This document shows positions 9,463 through 18,080 of a stretch of DNA of 64,000 nt, one piece after another. Every line of letters starts with the position of its first letter. The stretch's first letter is position 1. The notes under the pieces were generated by a model. The model ran no database searches and had not been told where the DNA came from. It worked only from the letters and a program-made list of their open reading frames with translations. A program made the translations under genes and the position numbers. This stretch comes from Flavobacterium sp. 5 (GTDB taxonomy: Bacteria; Bacteroidota; Bacteroidia; Flavobacteriales; Flavobacteriaceae): NCBI RefSeq assembly GCF_002813295.1, contig NZ_PHUE01000001.1, positions 3,472,001 through 3,536,000 of the forward strand, in the 5' to 3' direction.

Positions 9463-10419
9463 ATGAAATATAACAGATGTGGAAAAAGCGGGTTATTATT
9501 ACCTGAAATTTCTTTAGGATTATGGCATAACTTTGGGTCGGTAGATAATTTTGAAAATGCAGAAAGCATTGCTAAGGAAGCTTTTGATAAAGGAATTACC
9601 CATTTTGATTTGGCTAATAATTACGGACCAGTTCCGGGCTCTGCAGAGGAGAATTTTGGTAAAATTCTATGGCACAATTTTCAGGGAAATCTACGTGATG
9701 AAATCGTAATTTCTACAAAAGCGGGTTATACAATGTGGGATGGTCCTTATGGCGATTGGGGATCCCGAAAATATTTATTATCGAGTTTAGATCAAAGTTT
9801 AAAACGCATGAATATTGATTATGTGGATATTTTTTATTCCCATCGTCCTGATCCGGAAACGCCAATTGAAGAGACTATGATGGCACTTGATCACGCTGTG
9901 AGAAGTGGTAAAGCTTTATATGTTGGAATCAGTAATTATTCGGCAGAACAGACTAGAATAGCGGTTGATGTTTTAAAACAATTAGGAACGCCTTGCTTGA
10001 TTCATCAAGCGAAATATTCGATGTTAGTTCGTTGGGTAGAAGATGGTTTATTAGATGTTCTTGAAGAAAAAGGAGTTGGTTGTATTGCATTTTCACCTTT
10101 GGCACAAGGACTTTTAACTGATAAATATTTGAATGGAATTCCCGAAAATTCTCGTGCTCATAATCCAAACGGGCATTTGAGAGAAGATGAGGTTACCGAG
10201 GAACGCATTCAAAAGTTAATTCAATTGAATGAAATTGCTAAAAATAGAAACCAGTCTTTAGCTCAAATGGCATTAGCTTGGTTGCAAAAAGATAAACGAA
10301 TAACTTCAGTTTTAATTGGTGCTAGTTCAGTAAGGCAGTTGAATAATAACATTGAATGTTTGCAAAATCTTGTCTTTTCTTCAGATGAAATAAATGCTAT
10401 TGAAGAAATTTTAAAATAA
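9463..10419 (+). CDS. Aldo/keto reductase (YghZ/Kv-beta-like)
   Basis: The protein has 318 residues and is a cytoplasmic NADPH-dependent aldo/keto reductase. It shows the tetrad Asp49, Tyr54, Lys86 and His127, the YSHRPDP block typical of the YghZ/GPR branch (methylglyoxal or L-glyceraldehyde 3-phosphate reduction), and a C-terminal LIGASS cofactor motif. It is followed after 16 bp by a Crp/Fnr-type regulator on the same strand. A role in detoxifying short-chain aldehydes made during fast sugar use is plausible. The substrate is not determined by sequence. Confidence 0.9.
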   Translation: MKYNRCGKSGLLLPEISLGLWHNFGSVDNFENAESIAKEAFDKGITHFDLANNYGPVPGSAEENFGKILWHNFQGNLRDEIVISTKAGYTMWDGPYGDWGSRKYLLSSLDQSLKRMNIDYVDIFYSHRPDPETPIEETMMALDHAVRSGKALYVGISNYSAEQTRIAVDVLKQLGTPCLIHQAKYSMLVRWVEDGLLDVLEEKGVGCIAFSPLAQGLLTDKYLNGIPENSRAHNPNGHLREDEVTEERIQKLIQLNEIAKNRNQSLAQMALAWLQKDKRITSVLIGASSVRQLNNNIECLQNLVFSSDEINAIEEILK

Positions 10420-10435
10420 TAGACTTAACTCTCCC

Positions 10436-11005
10436 ATGTTTGATCATCTTAAAAATAAGTTCCCAATAGATAGCCATAAATGGGAGAGTTACATAAAGTC
10501 TTTTCATAAACTTGAGGTTCCTGCAAAAACAGTTCTTTTGAATGAGGGCAAAGTTTCAGATCGAATGTTTTTTATCGAAAAAGGCTGCATCAGGTGCTGG
10601 TTTAATAAAGATGGAAAAGATTTAACGCTGCAGTTTTTTTTTGAAGGAGGAATGGTTGGATCTATTGAAAGTTTTAGAAAAAGAATACCAAGTCCGATTA
10701 CAATTGAAACCATCGAACCTTCTGTTTTATGGTATGCTGATAAAAAGGATATTGATTCCATCCTAAATGAATTAATTGAAATTCCAGAAATAAGAGAAAA
10801 ATTTATTGATAGTATTTTCGAACGCACTTTTGATTATATAAAACATTTTGTTTCGTTCATAAAAGATTCTCCCGAACAGCGCTATCAAAATATCTTAAAA
10901 GAAAATCCGCAGATTATTAAACGCATTCCTCAACATTACATAGCTTCTTATTTGGGAATTAGTTCAGTTCACTTAAGTAGGATAAAAAATAAACTACTCA
11001 AATAA
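10436..11005 (+). CDS. Crp/Fnr-family transcriptional regulator
   Basis: The 189-residue protein has an N-terminal cyclic-nucleotide-binding-type beta-barrel (about 15-115), a long dimer helix, and a short C-terminal helix-turn-helix around YIASYLGISSVHLSRI (about 168-183). No cysteine cluster for an Fnr iron-sulfur centre is present, and the canonical cAMP phosphate-binding arginine block is not obvious, so the effector is unknown. It lies just after the aldo/keto reductase and just before an oxidoreductase gene whose upstream region carries a TAACA-N2-TGTTA palindrome, a likely binding site. Such small regulators in Bacteroidota often control one neighbouring redox gene. Confidence 0.88.
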   Translation: MFDHLKNKFPIDSHKWESYIKSFHKLEVPAKTVLLNEGKVSDRMFFIEKGCIRCWFNKDGKDLTLQFFFEGGMVGSIESFRKRIPSPITIETIEPSVLWYADKKDIDSILNELIEIPEIREKFIDSIFERTFDYIKHFVSFIKDSPEQRYQNILKENPQIIKRIPQHYIASYLGISSVHLSRIKNKLLK

Positions 11006-11022
11006 GCCGAATCTTCATTTGG

Positions 11023-11065
11023 TAACAAATGTTATCGTACAGCCATTTATTGGACACTAATTTTG
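11023..11065 (+). promoter_or_regulatory. Candidate Crp-type operator and promoter of the oxidoreductase gene
   Basis: The palindrome TAACA-AA-TGTTA (11023-11034) is followed by TAATTTTG (11058-11065), a full match to the TAnnTTTG element. No TTG is seen at the usual distance; the palindrome takes that place. Its centre would be about 40 bp before the start of transcription, the position used by class II Crp activators. The regulator gene immediately upstream is the natural candidate to bind it. Confidence 0.5.
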
Positions 11066-11104
11066 CTTCATAAAATTTAAATAAAACATTAAAAATTTAA
11101 AAAT

Positions 11105-12073
11105 ATGAAAGCAGCAGTAATTTATAAAAATGGAGAATTACCACAATATATCGATTTTCCAGATCCAATTGTCGAAAACGAAAATCATGCCTTAATAACA
11201 GTTAAAGCTTCGGCAGTTAAAAATTTAGACAAAAACATTGCGAGTGGAAAACATTACTCAGCATTGGAAAAAGCTGAAGCTAAAGTTGTAGGCGGGGATG
11301 GAGTTGGTTTGCTTGAAGATGGAACCAGAGTGTATGCATTAGGCCTAACTGGAATGATTGCCGAATACGCCATCGTTGATAAAAACAAAATGGTGAAAAT
11401 CCCAGAAGGACTTGATGATTGTACAGCGTCTGCATTACCAAATGCAGTTGCGGGTTCTGCAATGGCGTTACGCTTTAGAGCTGCTATTCAAAAAGGAGAA
11501 ACAGTTTTGATAAACGGAGCAACTGGAGTTACGGGAAAAATTGCGATTCAGCTTGCCAAATATTATGGTGCAAAAAGAATAATTGTAACTGGAAGAAATG
11601 AGCAGACTTTAAAAACTTTATTAGATTTGGGTGCAGATGAATACTTAATTCTTACTCAAACCGATGAAGATTTTATAAGCCAATTTAAGATCATTCATGC
11701 CAATACACCAATAGATATTATAATCGATTATTTGTGGGGACATTCAGCTGAATTGATTTTAAATTCTCTAAAAGGGAATGGAGCATTTACACATAAAACC
11801 AGATATGTTTCTGTTGGTTCTATGGCTGGAGATACGATTCAATTGTCAGCATCAATTTTACGAAGTGTCGATCTTCAATTATCAGGTTCAGGTTTTGGGA
11901 GCTGGACTAAAGGCGAAATGAAAAAATTAATAGATGAAATTTTACCTGAAATGTTTGAGTTGGCAGCATCCAAAAAATTAATAATAGAAACTGTTTCGAT
12001 AGATATAAAAGACATTCAAAAAGCTTGGGATATGAATATACCTGATGGGAAACGATTGGTTATTACAATTTAA
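11105..12073 (+). CDS. Zinc-independent medium-chain dehydrogenase/reductase (quinone oxidoreductase-like)
   Basis: The 322-residue protein has a GroES-like N-terminal domain without the zinc cysteines and a Rossmann domain with INGATGVTG (136-144), typical of NADPH-dependent quinone or enone reductases. It is cytoplasmic. It stands alone behind the Crp/Fnr-type gene with its own promoter-like sequence and a possible operator, so the regulator probably controls it. The natural substrate cannot be read from the sequence. The coding region ends just before a 20-bp perfect inverted repeat that may terminate transcription from both sides. Confidence 0.88.
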   Translation: MKAAVIYKNGELPQYIDFPDPIVENENHALITVKASAVKNLDKNIASGKHYSALEKAEAKVVGGDGVGLLEDGTRVYALGLTGMIAEYAIVDKNKMVKIPEGLDDCTASALPNAVAGSAMALRFRAAIQKGETVLINGATGVTGKIAIQLAKYYGAKRIIVTGRNEQTLKTLLDLGADEYLILTQTDEDFISQFKIIHANTPIDIIIDYLWGHSAELILNSLKGNGAFTHKTRYVSVGSMAGDTIQLSASILRSVDLQLSGSGFGSWTKGEMKKLIDEILPEMFELAASKKLIIETVSIDIKDIQKAWDMNIPDGKRLVITI

Positions 12074-12085
12074 ACATCATTTTTA

Positions 12086-12143
12086 AACACGAATTGCACA
12101 AATTTCCACTAATTGATTCGTGAAAATTTGTGCAATTCGTGTT
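12086..12143. repeat. 20-bp perfect inverted repeat between convergent genes
   Basis: The arm at 12086-12105 is the exact reverse complement of the arm at 12124-12143, with an 18-nt loop. It lies between convergent genes. There is no long T tract, so it is not a classic terminator, though the hairpin could still block or stabilise both transcripts. Confidence 0.85.
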
Positions 12144-12158
12144 AACAATTTCAGGTTG

Positions 12159-14147
12159 TTATTTACTTTGAATAATAGCTGATAATCCACCACCGCTTGC
12201 TAAATGATATTTTAATTTTGAAGTTGAATCTACAGTTATAATTTCTCTTTTATAATCTACTGCTGCTTTTTCAGCATTTAATCCATCAGAGAAAATTTCG
12301 GCTTCGTATTTTTTACCTTTTTCAAGGAAAGAAAAATCAATTGTTATTTCTCTTGAATTCCAATTGGTAATAGCACCCAAATACCATGTAGATCCTTTTT
12401 TTCTAGCCAATGCTACAAATTGCCCTACTTCACCATCTAAAGCTACTGTTTCATCAAATGTGGTTGGAGTTTTAGCAATGAAATCTGTGCTTTCCTGTTC
12501 TTTCATATAAGCCGTTGGGCTATCCGCCATCATTTGTAAAGGCGCTTCAAAAATGGTGTACAATGCCAATTGATGACATCTTGTTCCTTGACTTACAGGA
12601 TTAGAATGGCTTGGTTTGAATTCACTTTTGGTTGCATTTCGCATGGCTCCAGGCGTATAATCCATAGGTCCCGCCATCATTCGTATATATGGAATTGTAC
12701 AATCATACAAAGGAACATCATCATTTGGGGTCCATTTATTATTTTCCAATCCTTTTACACCTTCAAAATTTAGAATATTTGGAAAAGTTCTCTGAATTCC
12801 AGTTGGTTTATACATCCCGTGAAAATCCAATAGCAATTTATTATCGGCCGCTTTTTGAGCAATATCGTAAACAGAACTCACCATTTTGGCATCGTCACGA
12901 TCTAAGAAATCAACTTTAAAACCTTTGATTCCTAAATTGGCGTAATTCTTCAAAATACCTTCTGTGTTTTTGGTCAAAGCCATCCAAGAGCTCCACAAAA
13001 TAATACCCACATTTCGTTCTTTTCCGTATGCGATTAACGCTTCTAAATCAACATTTGGATTGTGTTTCATAATGTCATCTTCAAGACTCCAACCTTCGTC
13101 AAGAACCACATATTCTACTTTGTTTTTGGATGCAAAATCAATATAATATTTATAGGTTTGTGTATTGATTCCAGCTTTAAAATCAATGTTGTAAATGTTC
13201 CAATCGTTCCACCAATCCCAAGCTACTTTTCCGGGTTTTATCCAACTGAGATCTTTGATTTTTGTTGGTTCCGATAGTTTCTGAACCATATCATTATTGG
13301 CCAAATCTTTGTCGTTTTCTGAGATCACAACAATTCTCCATGGGAAATTTCGAGTTCCTTTTGTTTTGACCAAATAATCGGCTCTTTCGGTAATAAGTCT
13401 GTTGATATTATTAAATCCTCCATTTTTTTCCTGTAAAGGATATTTAGAAAAACGAGATTCAAAACCAGATTTGTCTTTGTTATTCGTTACAAATAATCCA
13501 GGATAATCTTCCAAATTAGCTTCTAAGAAAACGGCTTTTTTATGATTTTTAAAATCAATTAAAAACGGTAAAAAGGCTAAAGTATCTTTGGCAAATTCAC
13601 TGATTTTTTTATTTTCGTAATGCGCTTCGAAAGATGAAATGTAAGGATCTTTTGGGTTTCTTAAATCACGAACATAAGGCATTAATATATTGTAATTTTG
13701 GTCGAAATTTAAAACCACTTCTTCTGATTGAATCGTGATATCTTTTTTCTTTTTAGTGATAAAACGATAAGCAACACCATCATCAAAAGCACGATATTCG
13801 ATGCTGAAATCATTTTTAAAGTTTAATGTCAGCTGATTGTAATTGTTTTTAACTGATTTCTTTTTGTAAAATGGAGTTTCAAATGAAGCATCAACTGTTT
13901 CTTTTTTTGAATTTAAAACTACTGCATTTTTTCCTAAAACTTCATTTTCATCCAAAGTCATTGACATTGCAGATGGCGACAGAATTACATTTTTATCATG
14001 TGAAACACTCCAGCTTATTTTGTCATTAACAGCAATGTTAACTTGAATTTTTCCGTTTGGAGAATTCAAAATATAATCTTGTTTCTTTTGTGCAAAAGAA
14101 AAATTAAATAGGAGCAATGCGAAGAATAAAGTGATTGATTTTTTCAT
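12159..14147 (-). CDS. GH97 glycosidase, retaining alpha-galactosidase branch
   Basis: The protein has 662 residues with a signal peptide ending FAQ at residue 20. It shows the GH97 layout: N-terminal beta-super-sandwich (about 25-285), TIM barrel, and a short C-terminal beta-domain. The KVDFLDRDD block (411-419) carries the aspartate typical of the retaining alpha-galactosidase branch; inverting SusB-type alpha-glucosidases use glutamates instead. Calcium-binding and acid/base glutamates are expected around NFEG (461-463). It is the last gene of the long minus-strand operon, 19 bp after GH3. It would strip alpha-galactose side groups from galactomannan oligosaccharides in the periplasm. Confidence 0.88.
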   Translation of the reverse strand: MKKSITLFFALLLFNFSFAQKKQDYILNSPNGKIQVNIAVNDKISWSVSHDKNVILSPSAMSMTLDENEVLGKNAVVLNSKKETVDASFETPFYKKKSVKNNYNQLTLNFKNDFSIEYRAFDDGVAYRFITKKKKDITIQSEEVVLNFDQNYNILMPYVRDLRNPKDPYISSFEAHYENKKISEFAKDTLAFLPFLIDFKNHKKAVFLEANLEDYPGLFVTNNKDKSGFESRFSKYPLQEKNGGFNNINRLITERADYLVKTKGTRNFPWRIVVISENDKDLANNDMVQKLSEPTKIKDLSWIKPGKVAWDWWNDWNIYNIDFKAGINTQTYKYYIDFASKNKVEYVVLDEGWSLEDDIMKHNPNVDLEALIAYGKERNVGIILWSSWMALTKNTEGILKNYANLGIKGFKVDFLDRDDAKMVSSVYDIAQKAADNKLLLDFHGMYKPTGIQRTFPNILNFEGVKGLENNKWTPNDDVPLYDCTIPYIRMMAGPMDYTPGAMRNATKSEFKPSHSNPVSQGTRCHQLALYTIFEAPLQMMADSPTAYMKEQESTDFIAKTPTTFDETVALDGEVGQFVALARKKGSTWYLGAITNWNSREITIDFSFLEKGKKYEAEIFSDGLNAEKAAVDYKREIITVDSTSKLKYHLASGGGLSAIIQSK

Positions 14148-14166
14148 CAGAATATCTAATTTAGGC

Positions 14167-16458
14167 TTATTTTACTGTAAAAGTTAAAGTTTGTACACTT
14201 GCTGAATTTGGTCCGATCATTACTTCAAAATCACCAGATTCTAATACTTTTTTGAGTTGGTAATTGTAAAACATCAGCTTTTCGGGAGTAATGGTAAATG
14301 TAACATTTTTTGTTTCGTTCGGTTTTAGATGCACTTTTGTAAAATCTTTTAATTCCATAATTGGTCTGGAGCCAGAACTTATTAAATCACGGATATACAA
14401 CTGCACAATTTCATCACCTTCCACTTTTCCTGTATTTGTTATTGGAATTGTTACGATTATATTTTCTGTTTTTGAGATATCTTTCTTGTCTAAAACTGGT
14501 TTTCCGTATTGATAAGCAGTATAAGATAATCCGAAACCAAACGGAAACAAAGGTTTGTTGTTGTCGTTTACATAACTTCTCATGCGGCTTGGCTGACGAT
14601 TGTAATAAGCCGGTAATTCTCCAACGGATTTTGGAATTGTTACCGCTAATTTTCCTGAAGGATTTACTTTTCCAAACAAAATATTAGCTAATCCAGTTCC
14701 TGTTTCCTGTCCTAAATAAAATGCCTGAATAATTGACGGAATGTTTTTAGCAACATCGTTTATTGCAAGCGGACGTCCTCCAAAAATAATTGCAACAATA
14801 GGTTTTCCTGTTGCTACAAGTTCTTTTACTAAATCATCTTGTAAGCCCAAAAGCGAAAGACTCGAACGGTCTCCCAAGTGGTTTTCTCCCCATGCTTCTC
14901 TGCTAAAAGCAACAGTTTCTCCAATAGCTAAAACAATCACATCACTTTGCTTAGCGACTTCAATTGCTTCTTTAATCAAGCGTCTGTCATCTTCTTCCGA
15001 GTTTGGAGTTTGTACTTTATCTGCCCAAAATGAAGATTCTTCCAAAGCTAGTTTACAGCCTTCGGCATAGGTAACTTTAAAATCATTTCCAGCGTAAGCA
15101 GTGATTCCGTTTAATAAATCTATTCCTTGTCTTGGTTCAGCAGAATATCCTCCAAAATGAACACCTTTTGCTAAAGGACCAATGACCGCCAAAGTTTTAA
15201 TTTTTTTAGAATCAAGAGGCAAAAGATTATCTTGGTTTTTAAGTAAAACGGCTGCTTTTTCTGCTGCTTCTAAAGCTAGTTTTTTGTTTTGAACTGTATT
15301 TGTTACGGATTTCATTTTTGAAACATCAGCATACGGATTGTCAAATAAACCCATTTCAAATTTGAATTTCAAAAATTTTCTCAAAGCATCATCAATACGT
15401 TTTTCAGATAATTGCCCTGATTTTACCAAAGTATCTAGCGAATTATAGGCACCATCGTTGAATTGAAGATCTAAATCGATCGTATTTTCGATGGCAATTT
15501 TTGCAGCTTCGCGGTTTGATTTAGCAAAATAATGTAAGCCATGAATTTGATCAATGGCACTTTGATCGGACGTTATAAAACCTTTAAAACCCAATTGTTT
15601 TTTCAGGACATCTTGTATAAGCCAAGAATTAGCATGATTTGGAACTCCTCCAATTTCATTATAAGAAGGCATTAAACTCACAGGATTTGCATGTTTGATA
15701 ATATATTCAAAAGGAAATAAATCATTATTCATCAAATCGTAATTCGATATATTTATAGGAGCAGTATTCCGTCCTCCTTCTGGCTGTCCGTGAGCTACAT
15801 AATGTTTTAAAGTTGTAGCAACATGATTCAAATCTGGTTTAGCGCTTCGGCTTTGAAAACCATTTACTTCGGCATTCCCCATTAAAGCAACCAAATACGG
15901 ATCTTCTGAAAACATTTCTTCAATTCTTCCAAAGCGTGGTTCTCTAGCCAAATCAAGATTGGGAGCATAAACTTGTACTACGCCTCGGCTTCTGGCTTCG
16001 AGACCAGCAACGGTATAAATTCGTTCGGCCAATTCGGGATCCCAAGTACTACCTAGAGCAATTGCTTGTGGAAAAACGGTTGCGCCTCTTGCCATGTAGC
16101 CATGAAGACCTTCGCCAATAAATTCAATCGGGATTTTGTTCCCTGTAGAAGTGCTCCATTTTTGAAAAGAATTGAGTGTTTTAACATACATTTCAGGTTC
16201 AAAATTGATATCAAGATTTAATCCGCCAATTCCGTTTGGATAATATTTTGACAGACTATCAGCATTCATTTCCCCATTTTGATTTCTGAATTTTTTAAAA
16301 CCATCAAAAGAACGTATTTGCAATTGCATCTTTTTATCAGCAAGAGACATTTTCTTAATCAGCGCTTCTACTTTTTCATCAATAGAAGAATCTGCTTTTT
16401 TTTGAGCATGAAGTGAAAGAGATAATACTGATAAAAATAAGGCTACTATAATTTTCAT
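14167..16458 (-). CDS. Secreted GH3 beta-glucosidase/beta-xylosidase
   Basis: Starting at the ATG at 16458 gives a clean signal peptide (MKIIVALF to HAQ). An upstream ATG at 16482 overlaps the stop codon of the previous gene as TAATG and would add eight residues; either may be used. Counting from the upstream ATG, the GH3 barrel has KHYVAHG near 226-232 and the nucleophile Asp306 in ITSDQS, followed by the alpha/beta and fibronectin-III-like domains. In a mannan locus it would most likely remove terminal glucose from glucomannan oligosaccharides. The LKHYVAHGQPEGG signature is also common in xylosidase-annotated members, so specificity is open. Confidence 0.87.
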   Translation of the reverse strand: MKIIVALFLSVLSLSLHAQKKADSSIDEKVEALIKKMSLADKKMQLQIRSFDGFKKFRNQNGEMNADSLSKYYPNGIGGLNLDINFEPEMYVKTLNSFQKWSTSTGNKIPIEFIGEGLHGYMARGATVFPQAIALGSTWDPELAERIYTVAGLEARSRGVVQVYAPNLDLAREPRFGRIEEMFSEDPYLVALMGNAEVNGFQSRSAKPDLNHVATTLKHYVAHGQPEGGRNTAPINISNYDLMNNDLFPFEYIIKHANPVSLMPSYNEIGGVPNHANSWLIQDVLKKQLGFKGFITSDQSAIDQIHGLHYFAKSNREAAKIAIENTIDLDLQFNDGAYNSLDTLVKSGQLSEKRIDDALRKFLKFKFEMGLFDNPYADVSKMKSVTNTVQNKKLALEAAEKAAVLLKNQDNLLPLDSKKIKTLAVIGPLAKGVHFGGYSAEPRQGIDLLNGITAYAGNDFKVTYAEGCKLALEESSFWADKVQTPNSEEDDRRLIKEAIEVAKQSDVIVLAIGETVAFSREAWGENHLGDRSSLSLLGLQDDLVKELVATGKPIVAIIFGGRPLAINDVAKNIPSIIQAFYLGQETGTGLANILFGKVNPSGKLAVTIPKSVGELPAYYNRQPSRMRSYVNDNNKPLFPFGFGLSYTAYQYGKPVLDKKDISKTENIIVTIPITNTGKVEGDEIVQLYIRDLISSGSRPIMELKDFTKVHLKPNETKNVTFTITPEKLMFYNYQLKKVLESGDFEVMIGPNSASVQTLTFTVK

Positions 16459-16481
16459 TTTAAAGGTTTTAATATAGGTCA

Positions 16482-18041
16482 TTAATTCTTAACGTTAGTC
16501 ATTTTTGGAGTACTATTTTTATCCAAAATCAAATTAGTTTTTGTTCCATTTTCTAATAAAATTGGAACTGCACTTTTATTAATTGGCGATCCAGTTCCTT
16601 TAAAATTAGCAATTCGTAAATCATTAAAATTATTGATTTCGATACCATTTGTAAAATAAGGCATTCTCGTTCCTGTCCATGTCAATTTAAAATCTTCAAT
16701 AGTTAAGCCATCGACGTATTGCCCGTAAATTCCAGGAATGTCACGTTGAATAAGCTGTTGTTTTTCATCCAGACAACCACGAAGATCTATATTTCCTCCT
16801 GCTACGTCATTTAGTTTGCTATCAATAAAATCGAAAGTGACGTTTTTAAAATTAACGTTTTGAATTCGGCTTTCTTCAGAACCGTAAATCAGAATTCCAT
16901 TTTCGGCTTTACAGTTGACATTAGTGAAAGTCACGTTTTTAATAACTCCTAATTTCTCCGTTTCAGTACCCGCTACTTTTACTTTTCCACGAACAGCCGA
17001 AATATGAATTGGTTCTCCATTTCCCCACCAATCGCCAGTCCTAAGCTTGGTTTCAATATTTACATTGGTAACATTAATGTTTTCTAACGATCCTTGATCT
17101 CTCAAAAATATTCCGATTCCGCGAGTTGAATTGGTGATATTACAATTTGAAATATTAATGTTTCTAACCGAATTATGATCGAAATACCCAATCCTAATAG
17201 CGCTCGAAGCTGATTGAAGATTACAGTTTGTTATATTAATATTCTCTGAAGAATGACGTAAATCTTTAAAACCTGGAACTTCAAAATGCGAAGCATAACC
17301 CACAACAATAATAGCGTCGTCACCCGCACGAATATCACAATTGCTAACGATGATATTTTTTCCTGAAGTAATGTCAATTCCATCGGCATTTGGAGCCAGC
17401 ATATTGGTCCAAAGTCTGATACCATCAATCAAAACGCTGTCACAATCGGCGATTAGCATCGTCCAAAAAGAAGATTGTGTGATGAAAACATCTTTTATTG
17501 TGACTCTTTTACAGTTGCTAAAAATAATGGTTTGATATGGTCTTTCTTTTGGTACAATTGGTCCGTCACCTAAACCACCATCAGCAACTTTTCTGAAATT
17601 TTCTTTTTGGCGTGTGCCTGCAGTACCGCCCCATTCAATTTTTTTTGCTTTTGTAGTGTCAAAAAAAACATCCCCATTGGCATCGATATTTCCGCTTCCA
17701 GAAATTGTAATGTTTTCTGAATTCTCTGTAAAAAACATACCGTAATGAACTCCATTTACAGGAGTATAATCATTGATATTAGTGCTTCCTCTTAAAATGG
17801 CACCACTTTCAAGATGTAGATTTACGTTGCTTTTTAGATTCACTGTTCCTATCATAAAAACTCCTGTCGGAACCAAAACTGTTCCGCCACCGTTTTTAAA
17901 ACAAGTATCAATGGTGTTTTGTAATGCTTTTGTATTTATAGTTTTTCCGTCGCCAATTGCACCATATTTTGTGATATCAAAAGTCTGTGACTGTCCTGTT
18001 ATAAAAACAGAAACTAACAGTAGTGTAATATATTTTTTCAT
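16482..18041 (-). CDS. GH28-like parallel beta-helix protein, atypical active site
   Basis: The 519-residue secreted protein (signal peptide to about residue 18) has the pectate-lyase-like start FDITKYGAIGDG and many short NITISN-type coils of a right-handed beta-helix. It keeps the GH28 aspartates in NADGID (218-223) and GDDA (240-243). At the place of the usual GHG histidine motif it has SSAIRIG (279-285), so that histidine is missing. Classical polygalacturonase activity is therefore uncertain; a different uronic-acid or rhamnose linkage, or another sugar, is possible. It sits in the middle of a mannan operon, 39 bp after the GH-D gene, and its stop overlaps the possible start of the GH3 gene. 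Confidence 0.8.
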   Translation of the reverse strand: MKKYITLLLVSVFITGQSQTFDITKYGAIGDGKTINTKALQNTIDTCFKNGGGTVLVPTGVFMIGTVNLKSNVNLHLESGAILRGSTNINDYTPVNGVHYGMFFTENSENITISGSGNIDANGDVFFDTTKAKKIEWGGTAGTRQKENFRKVADGGLGDGPIVPKERPYQTIIFSNCKRVTIKDVFITQSSFWTMLIADCDSVLIDGIRLWTNMLAPNADGIDITSGKNIIVSNCDIRAGDDAIIVVGYASHFEVPGFKDLRHSSENINITNCNLQSASSAIRIGYFDHNSVRNINISNCNITNSTRGIGIFLRDQGSLENINVTNVNIETKLRTGDWWGNGEPIHISAVRGKVKVAGTETEKLGVIKNVTFTNVNCKAENGILIYGSEESRIQNVNFKNVTFDFIDSKLNDVAGGNIDLRGCLDEKQQLIQRDIPGIYGQYVDGLTIEDFKLTWTGTRMPYFTNGIEINNFNDLRIANFKGTGSPINKSAVPILLENGTKTNLILDKNSTPKMTNVKN

Positions 18042-18080
18042 GTTTGGTTTAGTAAAGAATTGGTTTAGATAGTTTAGAAA

